From SVTX01 sp045132775 (GTDB lineage Bacteria; Bacillota; Clostridia; Oscillospirales; CAG-272), in the NCBI GenBank assembly GCA_045132775.1, contig JBGUSX010000075.1:1-64000 (forward strand): a DNA stretch of 64,000 nucleotides. The letters are read 5' to 3'. The number at the start of each line of letters is the position of its first letter. Position 1 is the stretch's first letter. Below the pieces are notes generated by a model that saw nothing but the letters and a program-made list of their open reading frames with translations, did not search any database and was not told the DNA's origin. Below, piece after piece: positions 21,923 through 30,784 of the stretch. Made by a program: the position numbers and the translations under genes.

Positions 21923-23815
21923 ATGAAAAGAAAAGAAAAAAAGCAGCTGATACGGATAATCGTATCAGTTCTGTTGCTTGCAATCGTTGTTGCCATCGAA
22001 AAGATCTTGGGCTTTCCCTTTGTTATTTCCCTTTTCGGATTCGATCTGTTTCCTCTTCTCTGCTACCTTGCCCCGTATATTCCCGTTGGGTACGCGGTAC
22101 TTTACAAGGCGGCAAGAAATATTGCGCACGGTCAGGTCTTTGACGAAAATTTCCTTATGTCAATAGCAACGGTCGGCGCATTCGCAACGGGAGAATACGC
22201 AGAAGCCGTATTCGTTATGCTCTTTTATCAGGTCGGCGAGCTCTTTGAGCATATTGCCGTGGGAAAGAGCCGCAATTCGATAAAAAGCCTGGTCTCGATA
22301 CGCGCGGACACGGCATTTATTGAAAATGAGCATGGAGAGCTTTGCGAGGTAGAATGTGAGGAGATCGGAGTCGGCGACGTTATTGTCGTAAAGCCGGGCG
22401 GAAAGATCCCTCTTGACGGAATTATTGTTGAAGGTAAAAGCTCGATCAACACCGTGGCTCTCACGGGTGAATCGCTGCCCCGCGAGGTAACGGTTGGAGA
22501 CGAGGCTCTCAGCGGTTGTGTAAACGAGGGCGGAATACTCAAAATAAGAGTAACAAAGCTATTCTCCGAGTCGACTGTTTCAAGAATACTCGCGCTTGTC
22601 GAGAGCTCCGCAGAAAACAAATCGCAAAGCGAGAATTTTATCACCCGATTTGCACGCATATACACACCCACGGTAGTTATCGGCGCTTTACTCCTTGCCG
22701 TGATCCCTCCGATCTTTACGGGCATTTCAGACCCGTCCGTGTGGCGCGAATGGGTCATGAGAGCTATGACATTCTTGGTCATTTCCTGCCCTTGCGCACT
22801 CGTCATCTCGGTTCCTCTTTCATATTTCGGCGGTATCGGGTCAGCTTCGTCGCGCGGAATCCTTATAAAAGGCTCAAACTATCTTGACGCGCTCTCGCGG
22901 TGCGACACGGTGGTATTTGATAAGACGGGAACCTTGACCGAAGGTGTTTTTAAGGTCACCGAGGTAGTATGCGAGGATGGAGAGGACGAAAATGCTCTTC
23001 TTTCTCTCGCGTGTGCGGCTGAAAAATACTCAACTCACCCGATTTCCGAGGCTATACGCAAATACTGTGATGCGAAAGAAATTGAGCCTCACAGAGACCT
23101 TGACAGCATTGAAGAGCTTTCGGGACTTGGGGTGAGGGCATCGTTCTTTGGCAAGGTCTTGCTTGTCGGAAACGAGAGACTTATGCGTGAAAACGGCATA
23201 GACGTCCCCCCCGTTGATCACTGCTCGGTCGTATTCGTCGCGCTTGGCGGCAGACTTTCGGGATACATCACCGTTGCCGATACACCCAAGGAGAACGCAC
23301 GCGGATCGATAGAAAAACTGCGCTCGGTCGGTATCAAGCGCGCTGTTATGCTCTCGGGAGACAAAAAAAGCGAGGCTCAAAGAGTTGCCTCCTCCCTCTC
23401 ACTCGACGCTTTTTATGCAGAGCTTCTCCCCTCGGACAAGGTATCCTCTCTTGAATCGATAATCGGTGAATCTGACGGTCTTGTCGCATACGTTGGCGAC
23501 GGCATCAACGACGCGCCCGTATTAGCGCGCGCAGATATTGGAATCGCGATGGGTGCGCTTGGCTCGGATGCCGCCATCGAGGCAGCTGATATCGTCCTTA
23601 TGGACGACAAGCTTGACAAAATATGCGACACCATTCTGCTCTCACGCAGAACTCGCCGCATAGTTGTGCAGAACATCGTATTTGCGCTCGGTGTAAAGGC
23701 TTTGGCTCTCATCCTCGGAGCGCTCGGTCTTGTCGGTCTCGGTGTGGCAATTTTTGCCGACGTCGGTGTGGCTGTACTCGCGATACTGAATTCTATGAGA
23801 AATTTAAGAAAATAA
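21923..23815 (+). CDS. P1B-type zinc/cadmium/lead-exporting ATPase
   Basis: 630-residue heavy-metal pump. Features in order: transmembrane helices at the N terminus, phosphatase motif TGES, transport motif CPCAL in FLVISCPCALVISVP, phosphorylation site DKTGT, HP motif (THPISEA), and hinge GDGINDAP. There is no N-terminal HMA domain or His-rich tail; the separate HMA protein just upstream supplies it. Expels Zn/Cd/Pb across the cytoplasmic membrane. Operon arsR-HMA-ATPase ends at a bidirectional terminator. Ion specificity is inferred from the CPC motif and the CadC-like sensor. Confidence 0.94.
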   Translation: MKRKEKKQLIRIIVSVLLLAIVVAIEKILGFPFVISLFGFDLFPLLCYLAPYIPVGYAVLYKAARNIAHGQVFDENFLMSIATVGAFATGEYAEAVFVMLFYQVGELFEHIAVGKSRNSIKSLVSIRADTAFIENEHGELCEVECEEIGVGDVIVVKPGGKIPLDGIIVEGKSSINTVALTGESLPREVTVGDEALSGCVNEGGILKIRVTKLFSESTVSRILALVESSAENKSQSENFITRFARIYTPTVVIGALLLAVIPPIFTGISDPSVWREWVMRAMTFLVISCPCALVISVPLSYFGGIGSASSRGILIKGSNYLDALSRCDTVVFDKTGTLTEGVFKVTEVVCEDGEDENALLSLACAAEKYSTHPISEAIRKYCDAKEIEPHRDLDSIEELSGLGVRASFFGKVLLVGNERLMRENGIDVPPVDHCSVVFVALGGRLSGYITVADTPKENARGSIEKLRSVGIKRAVMLSGDKKSEAQRVASSLSLDAFYAELLPSDKVSSLESIIGESDGLVAYVGDGINDAPVLARADIGIAMGALGSDAAIEAADIVLMDDKLDKICDTILLSRRTRRIVVQNIVFALGVKALALILGALGLVGLGVAIFADVGVAVLAILNSMRNLRK

Positions 23816-23820
23816 AAAAG

Positions 23821-23848
23821 ATAATCCTCACCGAGCGGTGAGGATTAT
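23821..23848. terminator. Bidirectional terminator
   Basis: A perfect 12-bp stem (ATAATCCTCACC/GGTGAGGATTAT) with loop GAGC. It has T-runs on both sides and lies between the convergent metal ATPase and VanY-like genes. It should serve both. Confidence 0.88.
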
Positions 23849-23849
23849 T

Positions 23850-24710
23850 TTACTTATCTATGGTTACTATGTAACAACCCGTGTTGTCGGGGGAAATTAT
23901 GCAGGACTCAAAATTATTTGGAAGGGTAAGAGCTTCTCCAACGGTTTGTCTTGACACAAGATATCCGTCGATCTCGTACCATTCGCCTATCTCAAGACTC
24001 TCGATATACTCCTCAAGCGTTGTATGGTTGCGATAGATCGCGTCCGAGTGCGGATGCCCTACGTATCTTATATGCCACGGCTCAAATCTGATGCCCGTAA
24101 CGTCCTCGGCATAGGAGGGATAGCGGATGATAAATCCGTATTCGTGCGCGTGGGAATTGACAAATCTTCCCGACGGAGACTTTACAAATCCGTCTCCTGC
24201 GTAATATGCCACGTAAACGTCGAGCGCGAGTCCCGTCTGGTGCTCACTTGCCCCCGGAACCGTTGCGGTCAGCGGATCCTCCAGGTAAAGTGCTTCCTGC
24301 TCCTCTTTTGTCCTCAGATCGCTTGAAACGTAGAGCTTTTTGCCCGTTTTCTCTCTGACTGCCTCCGAGAGCTTTGCGTACGCCTCAAGCATACATCTGC
24401 TCATATACACGGTCGTATCCTTGTATTCAAGCACGTCCGGGACAAAATCCTCTGCGAGCATATACTCTGTGTTGACGAGCATAAGGCTTTGGTCGAAGCT
24501 GACACGTTCATCCGATCTCAGTTCGTCAAGGCTGTATTCGCAAAATCCGTTCACATCCGCCTTTTCTATAGTCAGCGGTGTTCTGAAAAAGCCTTTTGTT
24601 TCGGAAAAAACGTAGATGTGATGGTAATTTGCCGCAATCACGCTGACGGTTGCTGTAAGCAGCACCAGCGCGACCGAAATGATTATTATTACTTTTATTT
24701 TCTTTTTCAT
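23850..24710 (-). CDS. VanY-like D-alanyl-D-alanine carboxypeptidase (M15B)
   Basis: 286 residues with an N-terminal membrane anchor (about 5-27), then an extracellular zinc peptidase domain. Motifs SEHQTGLALDV (first zinc His and Asp) and EPWHIRYVG (catalytic Glu and second His) are intact, and YVSSDLRT precedes them as in VanY/DdpX-type enzymes. Trims the terminal D-Ala from peptidoglycan stem peptides. No vanA/vanH/vanX genes are near, so a housekeeping cell-wall role is more likely than glycopeptide resistance. Last gene of a six-gene minus-strand run. Confidence 0.9.
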   Translation of the reverse strand: MKKKIKVIIIISVALVLLTATVSVIAANYHHIYVFSETKGFFRTPLTIEKADVNGFCEYSLDELRSDERVSFDQSLMLVNTEYMLAEDFVPDVLEYKDTTVYMSRCMLEAYAKLSEAVREKTGKKLYVSSDLRTKEEQEALYLEDPLTATVPGASEHQTGLALDVYVAYYAGDGFVKSPSGRFVNSHAHEYGFIIRYPSYAEDVTGIRFEPWHIRYVGHPHSDAIYRNHTTLEEYIESLEIGEWYEIDGYLVSRQTVGEALTLPNNFESCIISPDNTGCYIVTIDK

Positions 24711-24713
24711 TTT

Positions 24714-26111
24714 TTAATTTGGCAGAAGTGCGTCGTTGCCCTCTGCAATTTCTATTTCCTCACAAGACACGGGTGTGAGTCTTGTGCATCCCGCGAAAGC
24801 ATCCTTGCCTATCCTTCTGACTCCTCCAAGCTCGACGGTGACAAGAGATGAGCAGGAACAGAAGGTTGAGGGTTTCAGCTCTGTGAGAGTTTTTGGAAGG
24901 CTTACGGATCTTAACGATCTGCAACCGAAAAACGCTTGCATTCCAAGGTATTCGAGAGCATTTCCAAGCTCGACCGCGACGAGATTGTCGCATCCGAAGA
25001 ACGCATCGTCGGATACTGTTTTTACAGAAGTCATATCTATTTTGCCAAGCGAACGGCAGGCATAAAATGCTCTTATACCAATGCTTTCAAGAGACTTTGG
25101 AAGTATTATCTCTGTTATGTATTTACACGACGAGAACATTCTGTCGGGGACTGTTTTACTTTCCTCGGCTATCTCTACGATTCGAAGTGACCCAGGAACA
25201 AAGTCCGCGTTATATTCGGGCTTCTCCGCACCGAAAATTCTGCCCAAGAAGTCGTTTTCCTGTGTCGTGAGCTTAACGTTATTTAGCGCGGTACAACCGA
25301 ACAGTGCGCCTCTTCCGACCTTTTCTGCGGTCGAAATATCTATACCGTACATTGCTCTGCAATATGCAAAGGCATATTCGCCTATTTCCTTAACTCCACC
25401 TCCAAGCGAGAGATAGACAAGATCAAGGCACTCGTAAAATGCCGTGTCCCCTATGCTCTCCACACTATCGGGCAAGATAACTGCCGAGAGGGTCTTACAT
25501 CCGAGAAAGGCATCGGCAGATATCGTGCTCGTTCCTTCTCCGAGGATAAGCATATCGAGGCTCGGGGGAACCTTGACCGCGTTTTCATCAGGTGCTGTTG
25601 CGCCGAACAATCTACCAAGAAAATTCTCCTTCTGCTCACCAAGGCGCGGAATACGCAACGTAGCCAGAGAATCACATCCGACAAGCAATCCGTCGGCGAT
25701 ATATTCAATTGAATCGGGGATATAAAGCGCTCTTATGTTTTTGCCCGAAAACGCGCCTGCCTCGATGTGCGTGACGGCAATACCGCCGATCTCGCCTGGC
25801 ACGACGACGATATTATCCTCGCCAACGTATTCCTTTATCGTTACACCCTCACAGCTCGTGTCAAAAACGAAGCTATCTGGTGATGCGGGAGAATTTGCCT
25901 TAAAGGCGAGTTCGGAATTCTCTTTATATTCCGCGTATCTTTTATACAATTCGCTCTTTTCTCCGCTGTTTAAGGCAGGCTCGAACGTCTCCTGTAACTC
26001 TGGCTCTTTGGTGCTTTCATCCTCGCCCGATGCATCCGAGCATCCGATGAATGACACGCACAAAAAGGAACAAAGAAGCAGAGAAAGAAGCGAAATCAGC
26101 TTAATCTTCAT
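24714..26111 (-). CDS. BspA-like leucine-rich-repeat lipoprotein
   Basis: 465 residues. Lipoprotein signal with lipobox FIGC at about 21-24, an acidic linker, then about ten LRR_5-type repeats (AFSGKNIRALYIPDSIEYI, AFYECLDLVYLSLGGGV). These beta-solenoid proteins are exposed on the cell surface and often bind host or polysaccharide ligands in gut bacteria. The start overlaps the preceding membrane gene by 11 bases. A second, shorter LRR lipoprotein lies at 35462-36253. Confidence 0.88.
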   Translation of the reverse strand: MKIKLISLLSLLLCSFLCVSFIGCSDASGEDESTKEPELQETFEPALNSGEKSELYKRYAEYKENSELAFKANSPASPDSFVFDTSCEGVTIKEYVGEDNIVVVPGEIGGIAVTHIEAGAFSGKNIRALYIPDSIEYIADGLLVGCDSLATLRIPRLGEQKENFLGRLFGATAPDENAVKVPPSLDMLILGEGTSTISADAFLGCKTLSAVILPDSVESIGDTAFYECLDLVYLSLGGGVKEIGEYAFAYCRAMYGIDISTAEKVGRGALFGCTALNNVKLTTQENDFLGRIFGAEKPEYNADFVPGSLRIVEIAEESKTVPDRMFSSCKYITEIILPKSLESIGIRAFYACRSLGKIDMTSVKTVSDDAFFGCDNLVAVELGNALEYLGMQAFFGCRSLRSVSLPKTLTELKPSTFCSCSSLVTVELGGVRRIGKDAFAGCTRLTPVSCEEIEIAEGNDALLPN

Positions 26112-26628
26112 TCTCGCAAAGCTCCTTCTTCTCGCTTGACGCTCTTACAAGGTGATAAGACAGAAGAATGATGAAAGGAACGACCTGGGCGACAAACCAC
26201 GGCGCGCATATCTCAAACGCGGTCTTGACCTCTTCCTCGGTATCGGGCGCGGGAAGATTCCATCCCGGGCTTGAAAGCAGCATAGCGCACATTAGCACTA
26301 TATACGTAAATGCAAACGTTATGCCGACAACTATTGCCTTATCATACTGTGTTCTGACAGGCACGTAGGACGAACGGGGGTATGCGACAGTAATAACCAC
26401 AGCCAAAAGAATGACGGGAGGCAGGAGCGATGCGTATTTTACAAACCACGCAGTACTCTCCATCTTTCCCTTTTCCTCAAATTCTGCAAGTGCATCGGGA
26501 ACTATTCCCTTGTACATTGCAAGCATTACTCCCATAAGTATGCAACAAGCTATGCATAGAATAACTATTTTGCTTATCTGTCCGTATCTCTGCTTCTCGC
26601 CTACGTTGCTTGGATTTTTATTTGCCAT
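26101..26628 (-). CDS. Four-helix membrane protein, unknown
   Basis: 175 residues with four hydrophobic segments at about 20-40, 66-86, 98-118 and 142-162, short loops and a charged C-terminal tail (SSEKKELCENED). Segment 3 is followed by a proline-rich loop SSPGWNLPAPDTEEE. No family is recognised. It sits in a tight minus-strand cluster (cytidine deaminase, small Cys protein, LRR lipoprotein), and its end overlaps the LRR lipoprotein start, so the two are translationally linked. Confidence 0.7.
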   Translation of the reverse strand: MANKNPSNVGEKQRYGQISKIVILCIACCILMGVMLAMYKGIVPDALAEFEEKGKMESTAWFVKYASLLPPVILLAVVITVAYPRSSYVPVRTQYDKAIVVGITFAFTYIVLMCAMLLSSPGWNLPAPDTEEEVKTAFEICAPWFVAQVVPFIILLSYHLVRASSEKKELCENED

Positions 26629-26644
26629 TTTCCTTTTCCATTCC

Positions 26645-26863
26645 TTATATTTGTTTGTGGACGCTCTTGTACTCGTCGTAATAACGGTAATACGGGCATC
26701 CCTTCGTGTTTCCTCCGAGAAAATCGATCATCTCATCCTCGTCGAGCGAAATTGAGCAGACGTACTCTCCCCAATCCTCGTCGTAATCGTAAAATTCACA
26801 GCTCTCGCAGTTCCTCGCCGCATATTTCGGCGCGGGAGCTGAGCTTTTCTTTTTTTCGTCCAT
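26645..26863 (-). CDS. Small cysteine-containing protein (DUF6472-like)
   Basis: 72 residues with a Lys/Ala-rich start and the pattern NCESCEFYDYDEDWGEYVC..LDEDEM..CPYY, a CxxC followed by two more cysteines that could hold zinc. This pattern recalls the clostridial family DUF6472; I could not check this against a database. The ATG at 26863 follows GAGGAT; a TTG at 26875 would overlap the previous stop. It is directly downstream of cdd, with which it is often neighbourly in Clostridia as far as I recall. Function unknown. Confidence 0.7.
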   Translation of the reverse strand: MDEKKKSSAPAPKYAARNCESCEFYDYDEDWGEYVCSISLDEDEMIDFLGGNTKGCPYYRYYDEYKSVHKQI

Positions 26864-26871
26864 TTTTATCC

Positions 26872-27282
26872 TCAAAGATTATCCTTGTCAAACGCTTCGG
26901 GAAGAAGGCTTGACAGTGTGTATGTCTTTATATCTTTACCATCATAGAGCAACACCTCAAAGTCTGCTTTGCAGAACTCCGCCATCACCTGTCGGCAGAT
27001 TCCGCAGGGGGCGCAATAGGAGCTTATCTCCTCCCCCCTCTTCGCACCGACGATCGCCATGGCGGTGAAATCCCGTCTGTCCTGCATGAGCGAGGTGAAA
27101 AATGCCGTTCTCTCGGCACAGTTTGTCGCGCCGTACGAGGAATTTTCAACATTTGCGCCCAATACGATCTCTCCGTCAGCGCAAAGGAGCGCCGCGCCTA
27201 CGCAAAAATGCGAATAGGGTGAATACGCCTTATGTCTTGCCTCGCAAGCGAGATCGACAAGCCTTTTTTTATCGTAAGTCAT
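26872..27282 (-). CDS. cdd: Cytidine deaminase
   Basis: 136-residue homotetramer-type enzyme that deaminates cytidine and deoxycytidine in pyrimidine salvage. Catalytic zinc site: NCAERTAF (Cys and catalytic Glu) and PCGICRQ (two further Cys ligands). Substrate loop YSPYSHFCVGAALL. Normal length for the family. GGAG ribosome site. It lies 17 bases after an HD-domain gene. Confidence 0.95.
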   Translation of the reverse strand: MTYDKKRLVDLACEARHKAYSPYSHFCVGAALLCADGEIVLGANVENSSYGATNCAERTAFFTSLMQDRRDFTAMAIVGAKRGEEISSYCAPCGICRQVMAEFCKADFEVLLYDGKDIKTYTLSSLLPEAFDKDNL

Positions 27283-27299
27283 ATTTTTCTCCGTTCAGT

Positions 27300-27890
27300 T
27301 TATTTGTTTGAGCCTTCCACGAAATATGCCGCTTCCGTGTCGGCACAGTTTAAGAAGAAGGCAAGCGGAAACATCTCCATAGCCTTTCCGACGTTTCCGG
27401 GGTTATCCTTATCCGCGGAAAAGCCCATGTGGTAGCGGATGGCAAAAGCCTCGTCGCGAGTAAGCCTCATATATCCCGAAACGATATACACGCTCTTTTC
27501 TCCGTGTCCGTAAGGAAGATTGTCCTCGACCGTATAGAAAGGAACCGACTCCCATTTTCCCATTTCGTTCTTCACGTTTCGAAAGCTTACATTATAGAAA
27601 TTGATCTTGCAAACGTCATGCAGAAGTGCGGCGATCGCAATGCTCTCCTCACTGTACTCTATTCCGTACTGCTCCTTGACTCTCGGGCGGCTCATTATAT
27701 CGCACAGGCAGTCGTAAACGTTCAGGCTATGCTCAAGCAGTCCCCCCTCGTAATTGCCGTGGTATCTTGTCGATGCGGGAGCGGTAAAAAAGTCGCTTCC
27801 CTCGGAGCAAAGATATGCTAAAAGCTTATCCGCGCCCTCCCTTTTTATTTTTGTCTTGTAAATATCTATAAATCTTTCTCTGTTGGTCAT
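27300..27890 (-). CDS. HD-domain phosphohydrolase-like protein
   Basis: 196 residues. The metal-binding His and HD pair are in GLLEHSLNVYD and AALLHDVCKI; a following RYHMGF fits the final His of an HD fold. It resembles HD proteins that act on nucleotides or oligonucleotides (YfbR/YhaM-like), which fits the adjacent cytidine deaminase. The start at 27890 has an AAGGGG site that an upstream ATG at 27905 would swallow. First gene of a six-gene unit running to 23850. Confidence 0.82.
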   Translation of the reverse strand: MTNRERFIDIYKTKIKREGADKLLAYLCSEGSDFFTAPASTRYHGNYEGGLLEHSLNVYDCLCDIMSRPRVKEQYGIEYSEESIAIAALLHDVCKINFYNVSFRNVKNEMGKWESVPFYTVEDNLPYGHGEKSVYIVSGYMRLTRDEAFAIRYHMGFSADKDNPGNVGKAMEMFPLAFFLNCADTEAAYFVEGSNK

Positions 27891-27927
27891 AGTTTTCCCC
27901 TTCATTTAAACATATCTATACGATTAT

Positions 27928-27956
27928 ATTCTACCAAATAGACATGCTTTTGTCAA
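27928..27956 (-). promoter_or_regulatory. Promoter of the HD-cdd-lipoprotein operon
   Basis: Minus strand TTGACA (27951-27956), 17 bases, TAGAAT (27928-27933), about 30 bases upstream of the HD gene. It lies between the stop of the Ca-ATPase gene and the HD gene and starts an independent transcript. Confidence 0.75.
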
Positions 27957-27964
27957 GAGATTTT

Positions 27965-30682
27965 TTAGTATCCTCTCTTGCCGAAGAAAAGCCGCCAGAT
28001 AAGCTTTCGGATAAGCTCCGCAGGAAAGACGAGGAGCGCCATGGCTGCGGTGGTGACAAGCTCACAGAGAGTCAGCGGAGTCGTTCTCAACACAGCTCCT
28101 CCAAGATAAACGAATGCCACCTGAACGGCAAGCACCGCGCTCATTATCAAAATAAACGCTTTGTTTTTGGCAATACCGGCAAAAAGATTCAGTCGGTCGG
28201 TCCTTGCGTTGAAGCAATTAAACACAGAGGCAAAGATGAAAAGCGCGAAAAAACCCGTGAGCAGACAAATATTCCCCTCGCTCATTCTGAATATGCTCGT
28301 TATCTGCGGAACCTTCAAAAACGCGATACACAGCGCGACCGTCGCCGCCCCCCCGAGCAGGATCTCATTTATCATATATCCGCAAAGGATGCTCTCGTCG
28401 CGCCTCTTCGGTTTTTCCTCCATATAAGACGCAAGCGGAGCCTCGCCCGCAAATGCGAGTCCTCCCAGGGTGTCCATAATTATGTTTATCCAGAGCATCT
28501 GCACGACGGTAACGGGTGCCTCAAAGCCTAAAAACGGACAGATGATCGAGACACCGACCGCGGACAGATTCATTGTCAGCTGAAGAGAGATGAATTTTCG
28601 TATGCTCTTAAAGACCGTTCTGCCGTACAGCACTGCCTTTGCGATCGAGGAAAGGTCATTGTCGATTATGATGATATCTCCCGCATCCTTTGCTACCTGC
28701 GTTCCGCTTCCCATCGAAAATCCAACGTCCGCGCGCTTCAGCGCAGGTGCGTCATTTATTCCGTCACCCGTCATTCCGACGACGAGATCAAGCTCCTGCG
28801 ATATCCGCACGAGTCTGCTTTTGTCATTCGGGAGAGCCCTTGCCACAACACAAAGCCGAGGCAATATCGCCTTGAGCTCGGCATCCGAACGTAGTGCCAG
28901 CTCCTCTCCCGTCATCACTACGTCGCGCTCGCGCCTCATTATTCCGCATTCGCGCGCGATCGCGGCGGCGGTGTCGCGGTTATCTCCCGTTATCATCACC
29001 ACCCCAACACCTGCGCGCGTAAGTCTCTCCACCGACTCTCTTGCCGTCGCTCTTACCCTGTCCTCAAGATACGCAAGGCAGATAAGCGTAAGTCCGTCAA
29101 GAGATCCGGCACTTCTGCAGGACGAAAGACCGCCCCCGTCACCCTCGGCTATCGCGATAACTCTTTTGCCTCTCAAGGTCAGATTTTCGCATATCTCCGC
29201 GCATTTTTTACGCGAAACAGGTCTTACATCTCCGTCTTGTGATATATATCCGCTCACAAGCGGCAATATCTTTTCGGGTGCACCCTTGACAAGCAGCTTC
29301 TTTTTGCCGTCTGTACTGACTAATGCGGAGGAATATTTCCTTGCGCTGTCAAATTCAAGCTTGTCTAGGCAAAAAAAGGCAGGGGCGTTTCTTGCCGTCT
29401 CCATTGCCGAAAGCATAAGAGCTCTGTCGGTAGAGTTTCCGCCGAGCGCGTCGCGCTTTCCCGACGTGTTTCTTCCCGAAAGGCTTGACGTGTTGGCATA
29501 AGCGCCGAGAACAAAGCTCTCATACGCGCCCTTGTGCTTTTTCAGGCTCTTCACATCCGACACCGAGGTTCCATCACCGAGGTATATTCCGCCGACAGAC
29601 AGCTTTCCCTCGGTCAGAGTTCCCGTTTTGTCGGTAAAAAGTATATTCATGCTCCCTGCCGCCTCGATCCCCACAGGCTTGCGCACAAGTACGTTATCCT
29701 TCACCATTCGCTTGATGTTTGATGAAAGGACGACAGCGATCATCATCGGAAGTCCCTCCGGGACGGCTACAACGATGACTGTCAGCGCAAGCGTTAGCGC
29801 GTGATAGAGGTGCGAGAAAAGGAATGACAGACTTGTCAGCTTATATTTGATTATCTCGGTATCGAACGCACTGTCTATAACGAAAATGTTGAACAGATAC
29901 GCAAATGCCACCGCCGCGGCAAGCACGTACCCGAGCACGCTTATTTGTTTTGCCAGCTTTTCAAGTCTGATCTTCAAGGGGCTTGAGCGCGTGTCGGTCT
30001 GTATCTCCTGTGAGATGCCTCCGAGCATTGTTGAGTCTCCCACTCGGCTGACCGATATCAGTCCGCTCCCCGAGATCACCGTGCATCCGCGCAGACAATA
30101 ATATGACGAGGACGGGGTGGCATCAGTCTTGTCCGTCTGCGTTCGCGCACGCTTTTTTACCTCCTTGCTCTCCCCCGTCATACTCGATTGGTCAGTGGTA
30201 AGAGCCCCCGAGATAAGCTCTCCGTCAGCAGATATCTGCTCCCCGGCTCCGACGGTCAGTATATCTCCCACAACTACGTCTCCCACGGCTATCTCGCGTA
30301 CCTCTCCCTCTCTTATCACGCGGCACAAGGTCTGCCCACCCTCGCGGCAGAGTCGCTCGAAAGCCGCCTGCGAGCCGTGCTCCGAGATAGTCGAAATGAA
30401 GGTCGCAAGCAGGATCGAAATGGCGATCCCCGCACTCTCCACCCAGTTTGCGTTCTTGAACATAAATATCACGTTGATTATCAGAGCACCTATCAGTATT
30501 CGCACCACAGGGTCCCCGAGGTTTTCGAAAAAGCGGCGCATAAAGCTCTTTTTCTTTGCGCTTGACATTATATTTCTGCCATATTTTCTTCGCGACTCGA
30601 TGACCTCGCTCTCACAAAGTCCCCTCGGGGTTTGCGTAAGAGCGGTTTTTTCCTTCTTCTCCGTTACTGTAATAATAATCAC
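27965..30682 (-). CDS. Calcium-type P2 ATPase (cation-transporting)
   Basis: About 905 residues, P2A/P2B class. Motifs: TGES in the actuator domain, PEGLP in transmembrane helix 4, phosphorylation site DKTGTLTEG, hinge TGDGINDAPALK and a C-terminal membrane block with WINIIMDTLGGLAFAGE. It should export Ca2+ (or Mn2+) from the cytoplasm. The start is uncertain: GTG at 30682 is directly against AAAGGGA; an open frame continues upstream to a TTG at 30745 but would run through a leader hairpin. No N-terminal calmodulin-type extension. Monocistronic, between the gltA terminator and the HD operon promoter. Confidence 0.9.
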   Translation of the reverse strand: MIIITVTEKKEKTALTQTPRGLCESEVIESRRKYGRNIMSSAKKKSFMRRFFENLGDPVVRILIGALIINVIFMFKNANWVESAGIAISILLATFISTISEHGSQAAFERLCREGGQTLCRVIREGEVREIAVGDVVVGDILTVGAGEQISADGELISGALTTDQSSMTGESKEVKKRARTQTDKTDATPSSSYYCLRGCTVISGSGLISVSRVGDSTMLGGISQEIQTDTRSSPLKIRLEKLAKQISVLGYVLAAAVAFAYLFNIFVIDSAFDTEIIKYKLTSLSFLFSHLYHALTLALTVIVVAVPEGLPMMIAVVLSSNIKRMVKDNVLVRKPVGIEAAGSMNILFTDKTGTLTEGKLSVGGIYLGDGTSVSDVKSLKKHKGAYESFVLGAYANTSSLSGRNTSGKRDALGGNSTDRALMLSAMETARNAPAFFCLDKLEFDSARKYSSALVSTDGKKKLLVKGAPEKILPLVSGYISQDGDVRPVSRKKCAEICENLTLRGKRVIAIAEGDGGGLSSCRSAGSLDGLTLICLAYLEDRVRATARESVERLTRAGVGVVMITGDNRDTAAAIARECGIMRRERDVVMTGEELALRSDAELKAILPRLCVVARALPNDKSRLVRISQELDLVVGMTGDGINDAPALKRADVGFSMGSGTQVAKDAGDIIIIDNDLSSIAKAVLYGRTVFKSIRKFISLQLTMNLSAVGVSIICPFLGFEAPVTVVQMLWINIIMDTLGGLAFAGEAPLASYMEEKPKRRDESILCGYMINEILLGGAATVALCIAFLKVPQITSIFRMSEGNICLLTGFFALFIFASVFNCFNARTDRLNLFAGIAKNKAFILIMSAVLAVQVAFVYLGGAVLRTTPLTLCELVTTAAMALLVFPAELIRKLIWRLFFGKRGY

Positions 30683-30683
30683 T

Positions 30684-30702
30684 CCCTTTAGGTTTGTCCT
30701 AA
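30684..30702 (-). promoter_or_regulatory. Hairpin overlapping the Ca-ATPase ribosome site
   Basis: On the minus strand CTTTAGG-ACAAA-CCTAAAG forms a 7-bp stem whose right arm overlaps the AAAGGGA ribosome site, so it could hide the site. A candidate promoter (TTGTAT, 17 bases, ATATAT) lies about 25-50 bases upstream. The regulatory role is inference. Confidence 0.4.
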
Positions 30703-30746
30703 AGAAATATATGATTTGCAAGCCTATAAATACAACCGCAAACAAA

Positions 30747-30775
30747 AAAATCTCCCCGATGATCGAGGAGATTTT
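30747..30775 (-). terminator. Terminator of citrate synthase
   Basis: On the minus strand AAAATCTCC and GGAGATTTT pair, with an inner CGA/TCG, and TTTTTGTTT follows. It lies 10 bases past the gltA stop. Confidence 0.85.
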
Positions 30776-30784
30776 CGAATTATT

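Noticed and set aside
23850..24710. Vancomycin-resistance locus
   Set aside because: Only a VanY-like peptidase is present; no vanHAX or two-component genes, so a cell-wall housekeeping role is simpler.
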